A DNA stretch of 11,944 nucleotides from an uncultured Parabacteroides sp. (GTDB lineage Bacteria; Bacteroidota; Bacteroidia; Bacteroidales; Tannerellaceae). Positions 1-7,987 of the stretch are shown one piece after another. The stretch is from contig UQLN01000089.1 of the NCBI GenBank assembly GCA_900541965.1, positions 1 through 11,944 of the forward strand, in the 5' to 3' direction. The notes below the pieces were generated by a model that did no database searches, was not told the origin of the DNA, and worked only from the letters and a program-made list of their open reading frames with translations. The stretch's first letter is position 1. Each line of letters starts with the position of its first letter. The translations under genes were made by a program, and so were the position numbers.

Positions 1-169
1 CGAGGAGTGCAGACTTTTATTGGGATAACTGAAAACAACCTCACGGAAGTACACTGTAAAGTTGTATCGTAAGTAAGGAACCGCCTTGGTACGGAACCGT
101 ATGCCGGGTGGTGTGAGAGGACGAAAACAAAAGTAGGAGAAAACTACTTTTGTTTTCTCCTACTCGATT
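1..169 (+). mobile_element. Group II intron, 3' end (domains V and VI), partial
   Basis: This is the 3' end of a self-splicing retroelement RNA; its reverse transcriptase and 5' part would lie off the left edge. Domain V is near 79-112. The lower stem is ACCGCC (80-85) with GGGTGGT (106-112), the upper stem is TACG/CGTA (90-93/98-101) capped by a GAAC loop, and there is a TG bulge at 102-103. GTGTGAGAGG at 111-120 is the usual link to domain VI. Domain VI then pairs GAG (115-117) with CTC (163-165), AGGA with TCCT, and AAAACAAAAGTAG (124-136) with its complement (144-156). A162 is left bulged, as the branch-point A should be, 7 nt before the predicted end at CTCGATT (163-169). The stop codons in all three forward frames before position 73 fit the end of an ORF or non-coding intron sequence. 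The exact 3' boundary is uncertain by about 1 nt. Confidence 0.8.
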
Positions 170-251
170 CTTCTTTTGTCAATCTTGCCAACTTTGCCGC
201 CAATCTTGCCAACTTTGCCAACTCCTTGCGCCTACTTTTATTTAGTTCCAT
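144..251 (-). CDS. Possible small Lys/Arg/Leu/Ala-rich protein, interrupted by the intron
   Basis: An ATG at 251 opens a 35-residue leftward frame starting MELNKSRRKELAKLARLA. It contains two in-frame heptads of the type AKLARLA, encoded by a 19-base perfect direct repeat spaced 21 bases apart. Such heptads would make a basic amphipathic helix. Only the first 27 residues come from sequence outside the intron. The last eight codons and the TAG stop are intron sequence read antisense, so the original C-terminus, if there was one, has been replaced. No ribosome binding site or promoter is evident. It could be a truncated gene or a chance frame; I do not recognise a family. Confidence 0.25.
   Translation of the reverse strand: MELNKSRRKELAKLARLAAKLARLTKEESSRRKQK
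180..219. repeat. Two 19-base perfect direct repeats
   Basis: CAATCTTGCCAACTTTGCC occurs at 180-198 and again at 201-219, separated by GC. The 21-base period equals two helical turns of DNA, and also seven codons of the small leftward frame that covers it. It lies directly beside the group II intron insertion point and upstream of the rightward operon. Confidence 0.8.
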
Positions 252-315
252 CTTCGCACCATAAACATGAAAGTCATATGTGCGCACTAAAAGGCTTTCC
301 TTTAAATTAAACAAT

Positions 316-597
316 ATGAACATAAGAAATTTATTGGAAACAGGAGCAAATATAACCGTCAATATTAGTTTGCTCGATTTAAAAGAGGCGTTTCTTCTAT
401 GGGGTGAAGAACTAAAGCAGAACAACAATACTGCTGATTCTGAGAAATATCTTACAACAAATGAAGTGTCTAAACGGTTGGGGGTAGATGATTCTACTCT
501 ATGGCGCTGGAATAAAATTGGCTATCTAAAGAAGATCAAACTGGGCAATAAGGTTTTTTATAAGGAAAGCGATATCTTAAAGTTAATGGAGGGATGA
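316..597 (+). CDS. Small helix-turn-helix protein (excisionase/MerR-like fold)
   Basis: The ATG at 316 gives a 93-residue protein. A GTG at 280 in the same frame is possible but less likely. Residues 45-91 (YLTTNEVSKRLGVDDSTLWRW, then GNKVFYKESDILKLM) form a typical HTH_17 domain: a helix-turn-helix with the T-W-R-W recognition helix and a small wing ending in a D-I-L-K-L-M helix. The N-terminal 40 residues (DLKEAFLLWGEEL) look like a dimerisation helix, common in Bacteroidota mobile-element HTH proteins. It is the first gene of the operon and ends in an ATGA overlap with the next gene. It probably binds element DNA as an excisionase, replication-control or transcription factor; which of these cannot be told from sequence. 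Confidence 0.8.
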   Translation: MNIRNLLETGANITVNISLLDLKEAFLLWGEELKQNNNTADSEKYLTTNEVSKRLGVDDSTLWRWNKIGYLKKIKLGNKVFYKESDILKLMEG

Positions 598-929
598 GCA
601 TGGATTCAAAGAAAAAGGCAGTCTCATTGACCGCCAATCTTCCTAATAACAAGGGCAAAGATAATGAGTTTCGGCTACAATACCAAATTGTTTATCAGTC
701 TTTTAATGTAAGACCTAAAACTATGTTAGATGTATCTCTGGAAACCGGAATACTACGAGCTAACATTTGCCGCTATGTGGCAGACATGGAAGATAAAGGA
801 CTTATTCAGCTTCTTTATAAGAAAGAGGACGAACATACGAAGTTTACTGCCGGGTATTACACCACTGATAAAGAGTTGTTCAACCAGGTAGATAACCAGC
901 AGTTAAAACTATTCGGAGAGGGTGAATGA
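594..929 (+). CDS. Winged-helix DNA-binding protein
   Basis: 111 residues. After a basic, disordered-looking N-terminus (about residues 1-22), residues 25-95 read as a winged helix: helix FRLQYQIVYQSF, then T-M-L-D-V-S-L-E-T-G, recognition-like helix ANICRYVADMEDKGLI, and a two-strand wing with K-K-E-D...G-Y-Y-T-T. This order matches MarR-like and phage replication-associated winged helices. The start ATG overlaps the stop of the HTH gene and its own stop overlaps the helicase start, so translation is probably coupled. Its place next to helicase and primase suggests an initiator, a helicase loader or a regulator binding the nearby repeats. I do not recognise a named family. Confidence 0.7.
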   Translation: MSMDSKKKAVSLTANLPNNKGKDNEFRLQYQIVYQSFNVRPKTMLDVSLETGILRANICRYVADMEDKGLIQLLYKKEDEHTKFTAGYYTTDKELFNQVDNQQLKLFGEGE

Positions 930-1924
930 TGGCAGGTTTTAACTACATTCAAGCCATAGGCGCAGAATTACAGAAAGCCGACCAACTGGCGGCAGAGATA
1001 CCGGAACAAATAGGAATGTTCACGGTAAAAACCGCCAATAGAACCATAAAAGAGGCGGCATTAAGACCTAACCCGGATACACTTTGGTTATCGTTATGGT
1101 ATGAGGGTGAGGTCTGTTGTTTGTTCTCTGATTCTAATTTAGGTAAATCTATCTATGCTGTACAGATAGCTACAAGTATAGCGGAGAAACAAAGAGTGCT
1201 TTACTTTGACTTTGAGTTATCAGATAAGCAATTCCAGTTAAGGTATAGCGATGAGGTAGGAAGTCTGTACCAATTCCCTGATAACCTGTATAGGGTGGAA
1301 ATAAACCGGGAATCTTTAGACGCTACCAACTTTGAAGAAGCCGTTATAGGGAATATCGAACAAGCAGCCGTACAGACAGGGGCAAAGGTACTCATTATTG
1401 ATAATCTTACTTATCTGTGTATTGCTTCGGAAAAAGGAGATGCAGCAGGTACGCTCATGTTCCGGCTTATGTCCTTAAAAAGAAAATACGCTTTATCAAT
1501 GCTTATACTGGCTCATACTCCTAAACGGTGCCTATCTAATCCAATAACACAAAACGACCTTGCCGGAAGTAAGAAGCTCTATAACTTCTTTGATAGTGTT
1601 TTTGCTATTGGTAAAAGCGCAAAAGATAACAATGTTCGGTATATCAAACAGCTAAAGGTAAGGTATGGTAACTACATCTATGATGCCGACAACGTGATAG
1701 TGTCTGCCATTGAAAAGACAGGAACATTCTTGCAGTTTGTGAATATCGGATATGCGGCAGAGAAAGAACACCTGAAGGAACAAACCGATAAGGATATATC
1801 CCAACTGGCAGAGAAAGCTAAAGAGTTAATATCTCAAGGGATGAGTTACCGAAATGCGGCAAGTGAGTTAGGTGTATCACTTGGTAAGATCCAGAGGATT
1901 ATTAAAAAGAGTGTATCGGGTTGA
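926..1924 (+). CDS. RecA-fold replicative DNA helicase, AAA_25/RepA type
   Basis: 332 residues, predicted ATP-dependent helicase or DNA-bound ATPase of the RepA/DnaB-like group. The Walker A region is S68-D-S-N-L-G-K74-S75, preceded by a strand (EVCCLF); it lacks the usual first glycine but keeps GKS. VLYFDFEL (91-98) carries the acidic residue expected after beta-2. Walker B is VLIIDN (155-160, D159), and SMLILAHTPK (191-200) is the sensor with H197. The C-terminus (about 296-327, QGMSYRNAASELGVSLGKIQ) is a resolvase-type helix-turn-helix, so this enzyme may recognise its own origin. Length suits the single-domain RepA family. It is followed by the repeat-bearing 101-base gap and then the primase, so the two together form a split primase-helicase. 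Confidence 0.8.
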   Translation: MMAGFNYIQAIGAELQKADQLAAEIPEQIGMFTVKTANRTIKEAALRPNPDTLWLSLWYEGEVCCLFSDSNLGKSIYAVQIATSIAEKQRVLYFDFELSDKQFQLRYSDEVGSLYQFPDNLYRVEINRESLDATNFEEAVIGNIEQAAVQTGAKVLIIDNLTYLCIASEKGDAAGTLMFRLMSLKRKYALSMLILAHTPKRCLSNPITQNDLAGSKKLYNFFDSVFAIGKSAKDNNVRYIKQLKVRYGNYIYDADNVIVSAIEKTGTFLQFVNIGYAAEKEHLKEQTDKDISQLAEKAKELISQGMSYRNAASELGVSLGKIQRIIKKSVSG

Positions 1925-1970
1925 TACTGTAAATTGCAATGTAAATTATTGAATATCAGCATTAATTAAG

Positions 1971-2011
1971 ACTGTATCGTATCGACACGATTACGATACA
2001 CCCGATACAGT
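1971..2011. repeat. Nested inverted repeats of TGTATCG/CGATACA between helicase and primase
   Basis: ACTGTATCG (1971-1979) is the inverted copy of CGATACAGT (2003-2011). Inside it, GTATCGTA (1974-1981) is the inverted copy of TACGATAC (1992-1999). A further TGTATCG lies at 1912-1918, inside the last codons of the helicase gene. The segment 1994-2010 (CGATACA, CC, CGATACAG) is identical to 9457-9473. This is the only real gap (101 bases) in the replication operon, ending 15 bases before the primase start. It is probably a binding site for an element-encoded protein: an operator or an origin part. Confidence 0.75.
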
Positions 2012-2025
2012 AAAGCAAAAAAGTT

Positions 2026-3087
2026 ATGGAAAATTTTAGTCAACCATATTTAGAGAAATACACCGGAAAAGCATCCCGGCATAAATGCCCGGCGTGTGGC
2101 GATCCGAGTTCGTTTAGCTTTTACCTGGATGGCAATACAGGGGAACCGATAAATAAGATCGTAGGCAGATGCAATCACGAAAGCGGGTGTGGATACCACT
2201 ATACACCGAAACAGTTTTTTATTGATAATCCGGTAGAGAAAGAACGGCTTGTAGCTCCTGTTCGGCAAAAGCCAATACAGAAGCCTCAACAGGAAGCAAG
2301 CTATATCCCTTTCCAATACGTCGAAAAGGCAGTAAGTTATAACAGTTCGTTTGTCCGCTTCTTGTGTGGCTTATTTGACCGTTATTCGTTGGAATCCCCT
2401 ACTATTGTCCGGGTCATGGAAGATTATGCGCTGGGAGCCACTAAAGACGGTTGTATTATCTACTGGCAGATAGACATCAAAGGGAAGGTAAGAACTGGCA
2501 AGGTTATGAAGTACGATCCGAATACCGGGCATAGGATTAAAAGTGGTGGCGGTATTAATTGGATTCATGCAATGATGAAGAAACAGCAGCTACTACCAGA
2601 TAATTTTAATTTGGTTCAATGCCTTTTTGGCGAACACTTACTAAGGATGTACCCTGTTAAAGTGGTTGCTTTGGTAGAATCTGAAAAGAGTGCTTTAATC
2701 GCTTCCGGTGTTTATCCTGATTATATTTGGCTGGCTACTGGTGGCAAATCTCAACTTTCTATTGATAAGCTAAAAGTTTTACAAGGTAGAACGGTTATTA
2801 TGTTCCCGGATGTGGACGGCTTTGAATACTGGAGCAATAAGACTAAAGAGATTGAGGATATCGGATGCAAAGTAGTAGTTTCCGATCTGCTGGAAAAGAA
2901 TGCGACGGCGGAGGATAGAAAGAATAAGATAGACCTTGCCGACTGGCTTATAAGGCAATTATCAATAGACACAGTAACGAACGTTAGGGATGAGTTATCA
3001 GAAGCGGAAAGAAACCTGCAAAAATTACTAATAATTAACCCCACATTACAATTACTAATTAATTCATTTAATCTACAATTGGCATGA
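2026..3087 (+). CDS. Zinc-finger/TOPRIM primase-like protein
   Basis: 353 residues. The N-terminus has a CHC2-like zinc module: C21-P-A-C24, followed by a beta strand region and C49-N-H...C55 (CNHESGCGYHY). A linker rich in Gln, Lys and Pro (70-90) leads to a middle domain. A TOPRIM fold follows: VVALVESEKSA (213-223, with catalytic-type E218) and VIMFPDVDGF (257-266, D262 and D264, the D-x-D motif that binds Mg2+). K-I-D-L-A-D-W (301-307) is typical of the end of phage and mobile-element primases of this group, often annotated in Bacteroidota as DUF6371 or toprim proteins. It would make RNA primers for the helicase encoded just upstream. The stop overlaps the next start. Confidence 0.78.
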   Translation: MENFSQPYLEKYTGKASRHKCPACGDPSSFSFYLDGNTGEPINKIVGRCNHESGCGYHYTPKQFFIDNPVEKERLVAPVRQKPIQKPQQEASYIPFQYVEKAVSYNSSFVRFLCGLFDRYSLESPTIVRVMEDYALGATKDGCIIYWQIDIKGKVRTGKVMKYDPNTGHRIKSGGGINWIHAMMKKQQLLPDNFNLVQCLFGEHLLRMYPVKVVALVESEKSALIASGVYPDYIWLATGGKSQLSIDKLKVLQGRTVIMFPDVDGFEYWSNKTKEIEDIGCKVVVSDLLEKNATAEDRKNKIDLADWLIRQLSIDTVTNVRDELSEAERNLQKLLIINPTLQLLINSFNLQLA

Positions 3088-3302
3088 TAGCAACCAAAAT
3101 AGAAAACATTGATCAAATCCGGTTGATAGACCGGTTAGGTATGAAAATCCCATTTGATATTACTTGGTGGGAGAGGAACCTGAGGAAAGGGAAACTCTAC
3201 TTATGCGTGGATTACGACAATAAGCTAGATTATGTATTTCGTTTTGCGGGTGAGAAACCTATCATACTAGCTTTCGAGAGGTTTTTAATAGAAATATTGT
3301 AA
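3084..3302 (+). CDS. Unknown 72-residue protein, operon member
   Basis: The ATG overlaps the primase stop codon (ATGA), which supports it as a real, co-translated gene. The protein (MIATKIENIDQIRLIDRLGM) is short, with mixed charge, no cysteines outside C41, and alternating aromatic and charged residues in the middle (TWWERNLRKGKLYLCVDYD). There is no signal peptide or membrane segment. I do not recognise a family. Its position suggests an accessory factor of replication or of the switch to late genes. Confidence 0.65.
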   Translation: MIATKIENIDQIRLIDRLGMKIPFDITWWERNLRKGKLYLCVDYDNKLDYVFRFAGEKPIILAFERFLIEIL

Positions 3303-3313
3303 CAAATAATCAA

Positions 3314-3601
3314 ATGAAGATATTAATAATGAATAAGGATAGTAAATATACACATTGTTGTTATTGTTTTGAAAATCAGTGTATTGGTGTGAGACTAAAT
3401 AGAGAAACAAAACGATGTTCTTTTTGTGTTGAGGATGTTTGTAAAGTCTTGAATCTAGATGAGTCAGTTGAACGGTTTATACAAACAGATCAGGGGCTTG
3501 ATATTATAAATGAGTGGAGAAAGAAACATCCAGATCACAACATTTTGTTTCTTAAAGCGATACGTGCAAGGCTTCGAGGGGAAAAATGGATGGAACTATA
3601 A
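3314..3601 (+). CDS. Unknown small protein with cysteine pairs (possible zinc finger)
   Basis: 95 residues from the ATG at 3314; M6 (3329) is an alternative start. The sequence has C15-C16-Y-C18 near the N-terminus, C23, and C36-S-F-C39 followed by C44. This spacing could bind one zinc ion as a small treble-clef or ribbon. The C-terminal half is helical and basic (INEWRKKHPDHNILFLKAIRARLRGEKW). It is followed by 33 bases and then the tape measure gene, so it closes the early gene group. Function is unknown. The cysteines and basic helix would fit a nucleic-acid-binding or transcription-control protein. Confidence 0.6.
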   Translation: MKILIMNKDSKYTHCCYCFENQCIGVRLNRETKRCSFCVEDVCKVLNLDESVERFIQTDQGLDIINEWRKKHPDHNILFLKAIRARLRGEKWMEL

Positions 3602-3634
3602 AAAAAATATGTAATAATTAAAAAAGAGAGTCGT

Positions 3635-6600
3635 ATGGCAGGAAAAGGTGGAAGTTTAGGAGAGTTATATTTTAGTATAACTGGTGAAGACCGGTTGGAA
3701 GAAATTCTTCGGAAAAATAAAAAACTGGCGGAAGAGGTTGCTAAGATTGCCGGTGGAATACAGATAGGCAGGACACGGGTTACCCAAGATAGAGCCAGAG
3801 AAATATTAAAGGAGGCTAATGCTTTTGAAGAAGCCGCAAAAGGTGCTGATAAATTCAATGCGGCGCAAGAACGATTGCGCAAAAAACAGGCTGCCGGAGA
3901 GTTTAAGGAATATATTCAAGACTTAACCAGAGTGAGTGATGCGCAAAGGCAGATGACGGCTTATTATAAAGAATTAGAAAAAGAGCTTGGCAATAATCAG
4001 GGAGCTATAGGTTCAATCAAAATGTTGGAAGCGGAACTTAGAAAGCTGAAAGATACTTACCGTTCTTTGTCTGAGACAGACCGTAATTCTATCTTGGGAA
4101 AAACAATGCTTACGCAGATAAACAATGCAGACCAGAACCTTGCCAAGATAAATGCTGAAATGGCTAATAATTCTGCATTGGCTAAGACTATGGGTACTCA
4201 GTACAATGGATTAAGAACCCAAATAAGTATGGTTGCCCGTGAGTTACCAAACTTGGGTATATCGCTTAGCACATTTATCATCTCTTTATCTAATAACTTG
4301 CCATATCTTGCCGATGAAATAGCCAAAGCAAATAAAGAATTTAATGAATTAAAGAAAACCAATCAATCTGCTACTCCTGTATGGAAACAAATGATTGGCG
4401 CTATATTTAACTGGCAGACAGCTTTGATTGTCGGAATTACCGTTCTTACTGCATATTCAAGAGAGATACAAGCTTGGGTGCAAGAATTGATAAAGGGAAA
4501 TAGTGCGGCCAGTATTTTGGCAGATACTCAGAAATTTCTTAACGAATTACACGAAGAGGCTGCTAAAGGAGCATCTAAAGAACTTTCTCAACTGCAACTG
4601 TTATACGGAGTAACACAAGACGCAACCAGAACCGTTAAGGAACGAACTGTCGCTACGGAGCAATTGCAAAAGTTATTCCCTGATTATTTTGGGAAATTGA
4701 GTTCTGAGGCAATTTTAGTAGGAAATGCGCAAGCGGCATACGATGCTTTGGCTATAAGTATTAAGAAGTCAGAGGAGGCCAGACGAATCAACATGGAAAA
4801 CGCAGCACTTAATGAGGCTGAAATAAAAGCTATACAGGAAAGACGTGAAGCTGAGGAGCAATTGGCAGAAGCGGGTAAAGAGTTAGAGAGACAGCGTAAA
4901 CTTCCATGGATTATAAACTACCAAGGTATAGAAGATGCCGAATTGGCATATGGACATTACTTGGAAAAGGTAGAAAGGGCAAATTCAAAAATAGAAGGTA
5001 TTCAGGAATCACGAAAAAAACTGCTGGAATCATATAAACCAGATGTTGTTCCTGAGTTTGACATATTGTTTAAAGATATGCCGGATGTGAAGGCCTTTGA
5101 TAAAACATTGTCGGATTTAGATCAACAGCTTGCAATGTCAGTTATTGATCAAGAAGAATATAACAAAAGGGTTAATGAGGCCAAAGGTGTCTTAATTGCG
5201 GCGGCTGATGCAGCCAATATTGGAGGCTCTGCGCTTGAAGAATTGAGAGATGAATATATTGCTTTTAACAAGGTCGAACTTGCGAAAAAAACACAGAAGA
5301 CGACAGATAAGGAAGCACAAGGAATATACAAAAACCAACAGGAATTCCTAAAGGCGAGTAAGGCTCTTGAAGATGCTGTACTGCAATCTGAACGTAACAT
5401 TGAGCAAGCTCAAATTAATCTGCTAAAAGATGGTAGTGAAAAACAGCTTGCTCAGCTCGAACTCAATTATAAGAAAAGGAAAGAGGAGGTAAAAAAACAG
5501 ATTGATGAATATGTTAAACTCGTTCAGGATGAAGAATTAAAAGCCTGGAAAAAGAAGAATCCAACAAAGAAGGAAAGTGAATATAAGTATACAACTGTGG
5601 ATTTTAACACCCTTCCTCAAGAACTTAAGGATAAAATTTATCAACAGGATGAACTGGCAGATAAAGAATATGCTCAAAATAAACAAGGATTACTAGAGAA
5701 TCTTCTTGCCAAATATCAGGACTTTGCAACAAGAAGAAAGGCTGTTGAAGAACAATTTAATAATGATATAGCTGTATTAAATTCAGAGCGAACAGAGGAA
5801 GATAGCGAAGAGATAGAACGGGCTATCAAAGTGGCTAATGACAAGAAGAAAAGAGCTTTAAAATCAATTACCGATGAAGAAAGTAAGACATTGGCTAATC
5901 AAGATAATGATTTCCTTAAACGTTTATTTGGTGACGTTTCTGAAATGGGATTTTCTGATTTATCAAAACTTATAGAACAGGCAAGACAATTGCGTAGTTA
6001 TCTGTCGGGCAATGGTGATGTTAATGGCATAGAGTTTATTTCTACAGATCAGTTAAAAGCCATTGAAGAAAGCCCAGCAGAGTTGGATAAATTAAAAAAA
6101 GCACTAGACAGGTTATTAAGTGGCGGAAAATCTAATTCCTGGGATAATATATTTGAAGGATTTACAAAAGGCTTGGCAAAACTAAAATCAGCGAAGGGAT
6201 TTAAAGACGTTTCTGAAGGCCTACAAGATATTGGAGCTTCTGCGTCTACTGCATCGTCAATGCTAGGTGAAGTAGCAGGTGATTTATCCTCAATGTTTGA
6301 TGAAATGGGAAACACGGAAGCTGCAGAAGCAATAAATGGCATACAGGATATAATGAATGCCGTTTCCAATATTGGGCAGGGATTTGCTAAAGGTGGAATT
6401 ATTGGCGGTATAGGTGCTGCAATAGGCGAGGCGGTTAACTTTATAGGCAAGGCTTTCGCTGCTGAAGCTCGACACCAAACAGCATTAAAAGAAATAATGA
6501 ATGAAACAATATCCCAGCAGCGGGAATACAACCTTTTACTTCTACAACAAAATTTGGAATATGAAAAAGGTTCTACTATACTCGGAACAGACGTATACGG

Positions 6601-7681
6601 GAAAGCCTCAAACGCAATTAAAGTTCTGGAGCAAAGTATAAACGACTTAAATAAAGAAATTGAAGGGACTACTGAGCAAAAGAATGCGAATAGATTATCA
6701 GTTGTTGAGCGTCTGTTAGGTGTTCAAGAAGCAAATAAAGAATTAAAAAGGATGTATGCCGGTCTTGCAGATATAGAAGTAAAAACAGGGCATAAAAAGA
6801 CAGGTTTATTCGGTTGGGGGCGAGGTAAAGATATTTACTCATCTATTATAGACGTTTATCCGGAACTTATAGATAGTGCAGGGAAGTTCAATAAAGAACT
6901 GGCAGAAACGATAATAAACACACGTGAAATGTCAGAAGAGGATAAATCTGCTCTTCAGAATATGATAGATTTAGCAGAACAGGCAGAGCAATCTTTGCAA
7001 ATCTTAAATGATTATTTAACTGGCATATTTGGCAATTTTGGAAATACATTATCTGATGCTTTAGTTGATGCCTTTGCTAATGGGTCTGACGCAGCAAAAG
7101 CGTTTACTAAATCAGTTTCAGATATGCTGGAAACGCTCGCTACTCAAATGGCATACTCTATTTTTATTGGTCCAGAATTGGAAAAGGCACAAAAAGAGAT
7201 TAGTGACTTAATGTTGAATACAGCATTAAGTGATGCCGAAAAATTTGAGAAAGCAGGGGATGTTGTTGATAAAGCAACTGATGCGATTATGGTTAACCAA
7301 AAAGATTACAATGACTGGTTAGAGGCTCGCAAAGAATCAGCCCAAAATAAAGGTTATGAGATATTTGAACCAGACAAGAAAAAGAAAGAAGGACTGTCTC
7401 AATCCATACAAGGAGTGACGGAAGATACCTCAAATGTTTTAGGTAGCTATTTAAATGCTATTCGAGCAGATGTTTCTGCAAACCGGGTAAATCTCCAAAA
7501 GTTGGTAGAAAATGCAGTACCTTTCTATAATGATTTTGCTTTGCATGTAGCCAATTTGAAACACCTTGAAACAATAGCGGTTAATACAGGAAGGAACGCG
7601 AATGCTGCAGATAAGATATTGGATATATTGGGTAGTGTAGTATCCATAGGGAATGGGGGAAGGTGCTTAAAGATAAAATGA
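3635..7681 (+). CDS. Phage tail tape measure protein
   Basis: 1348 residues, by far the longest gene here. The composition is that of tape measure proteins: long charged helical or coiled-coil stretches (about 15-190, 290-460, 570-790, 960-1200), few cysteines, and a few hydrophobic islands. These are NLGISLSTFIISLSNNLPYL (about 206-225), WKQMIGAIFNWQ through IVGITVLTAYS (about 250-275), and a glycine-alanine segment GGIIGGIGAAIGEAVNFIGK near 920-940. The last is typical of the part inserted into the host membrane during DNA delivery. In tailed phages this protein sets tail length: at 0.15 nm per helical residue, 1348 residues would span about 200 nm. Usual neighbours (major tail protein, tail chaperones, distal tail protein) are missing here. 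The ATG at 3635 follows an AAAAAGAGAG sequence. Confidence 0.85.
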   Translation: MAGKGGSLGELYFSITGEDRLEEILRKNKKLAEEVAKIAGGIQIGRTRVTQDRAREILKEANAFEEAAKGADKFNAAQERLRKKQAAGEFKEYIQDLTRVSDAQRQMTAYYKELEKELGNNQGAIGSIKMLEAELRKLKDTYRSLSETDRNSILGKTMLTQINNADQNLAKINAEMANNSALAKTMGTQYNGLRTQISMVARELPNLGISLSTFIISLSNNLPYLADEIAKANKEFNELKKTNQSATPVWKQMIGAIFNWQTALIVGITVLTAYSREIQAWVQELIKGNSAASILADTQKFLNELHEEAAKGASKELSQLQLLYGVTQDATRTVKERTVATEQLQKLFPDYFGKLSSEAILVGNAQAAYDALAISIKKSEEARRINMENAALNEAEIKAIQERREAEEQLAEAGKELERQRKLPWIINYQGIEDAELAYGHYLEKVERANSKIEGIQESRKKLLESYKPDVVPEFDILFKDMPDVKAFDKTLSDLDQQLAMSVIDQEEYNKRVNEAKGVLIAAADAANIGGSALEELRDEYIAFNKVELAKKTQKTTDKEAQGIYKNQQEFLKASKALEDAVLQSERNIEQAQINLLKDGSEKQLAQLELNYKKRKEEVKKQIDEYVKLVQDEELKAWKKKNPTKKESEYKYTTVDFNTLPQELKDKIYQQDELADKEYAQNKQGLLENLLAKYQDFATRRKAVEEQFNNDIAVLNSERTEEDSEEIERAIKVANDKKKRALKSITDEESKTLANQDNDFLKRLFGDVSEMGFSDLSKLIEQARQLRSYLSGNGDVNGIEFISTDQLKAIEESPAELDKLKKALDRLLSGGKSNSWDNIFEGFTKGLAKLKSAKGFKDVSEGLQDIGASASTASSMLGEVAGDLSSMFDEMGNTEAAEAINGIQDIMNAVSNIGQGFAKGGIIGGIGAAIGEAVNFIGKAFAAEARHQTALKEIMNETISQQREYNLLLLQQNLEYEKGSTILGTDVYGKASNAIKVLEQSINDLNKEIEGTTEQKNANRLSVVERLLGVQEANKELKRMYAGLADIEVKTGHKKTGLFGWGRGKDIYSSIIDVYPELIDSAGKFNKELAETIINTREMSEEDKSALQNMIDLAEQAEQSLQILNDYLTGIFGNFGNTLSDALVDAFANGSDAAKAFTKSVSDMLETLATQMAYSIFIGPELEKAQKEISDLMLNTALSDAEKFEKAGDVVDKATDAIMVNQKDYNDWLEARKESAQNKGYEIFEPDKKKKEGLSQSIQGVTEDTSNVLGSYLNAIRADVSANRVNLQKLVENAVPFYNDFALHVANLKHLETIAVNTGRNANAADKILDILGSVVSIGNGGRCLKIK

Positions 7682-7682
7682 T

Positions 7683-7913
7683 ATGGATAAATTAGACTTA
7701 ATCAACAAACAACTGCCATTAGATATAAATCATATGTCACCTGACATATCAACAATGTTTAAGTTGAGGATTGACCATCGAACAATGTTCTACTTTCGTT
7801 CGAAGGAGCAACGGCAACAGTTCATACAGAAGCGATATGATCGGAAGTTGAAACGCTTTTATCTACATTCCGACGACTGGCAGGGGTGGGTATACCCCCG
7901 GTTGTGGTGTTAA
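7683..7913 (+). CDS. Unknown 76-residue basic protein
   Basis: Begins one base after the tape measure stop, so it is almost certainly translated with it. The protein is rich in Arg, Lys, Tyr, Phe and Trp in the second half (RSKEQRQQFIQKRYDRKLKRFYLHSDDWQGW) and ends R-L-W-C. There is no signal peptide or membrane segment. In phages the gene after the tape measure often encodes the distal tail protein, but those are much larger (about 250 residues or more) and nothing here resembles one. I do not recognise a family. The last codons contain the palindrome GGGTATACCC. Confidence 0.6.
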   Translation: MDKLDLINKQLPLDINHMSPDISTMFKLRIDHRTMFYFRSKEQRQQFIQKRYDRKLKRFYLHSDDWQGWVYPRLWC

Positions 7914-7987
7914 CAAATGTTATCGGATGCGATGCGACTAAATTTTTTTCTTGGTTTTTTTTACTCACTATTAAAACATAAATAATT

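Noticed and set aside
280..315. GTG at 280 as the start of the first HTH gene
   Set aside because: The added 12 residues are basic and unremarkable; the ATG at 316 fits the usual N-terminus of such proteins. Not excluded.
6049..6531. Leftward 160-residue frame inside the tape measure gene
   Set aside because: Serine- and alanine-rich shadow of the tape measure's low-complexity region; no ribosome site or promoter.
7886..7895. GGGTATACCC palindrome at the end of the 76-residue gene as an operator
   Set aside because: It is coding sequence, single copy, and not near any recognisable promoter box.
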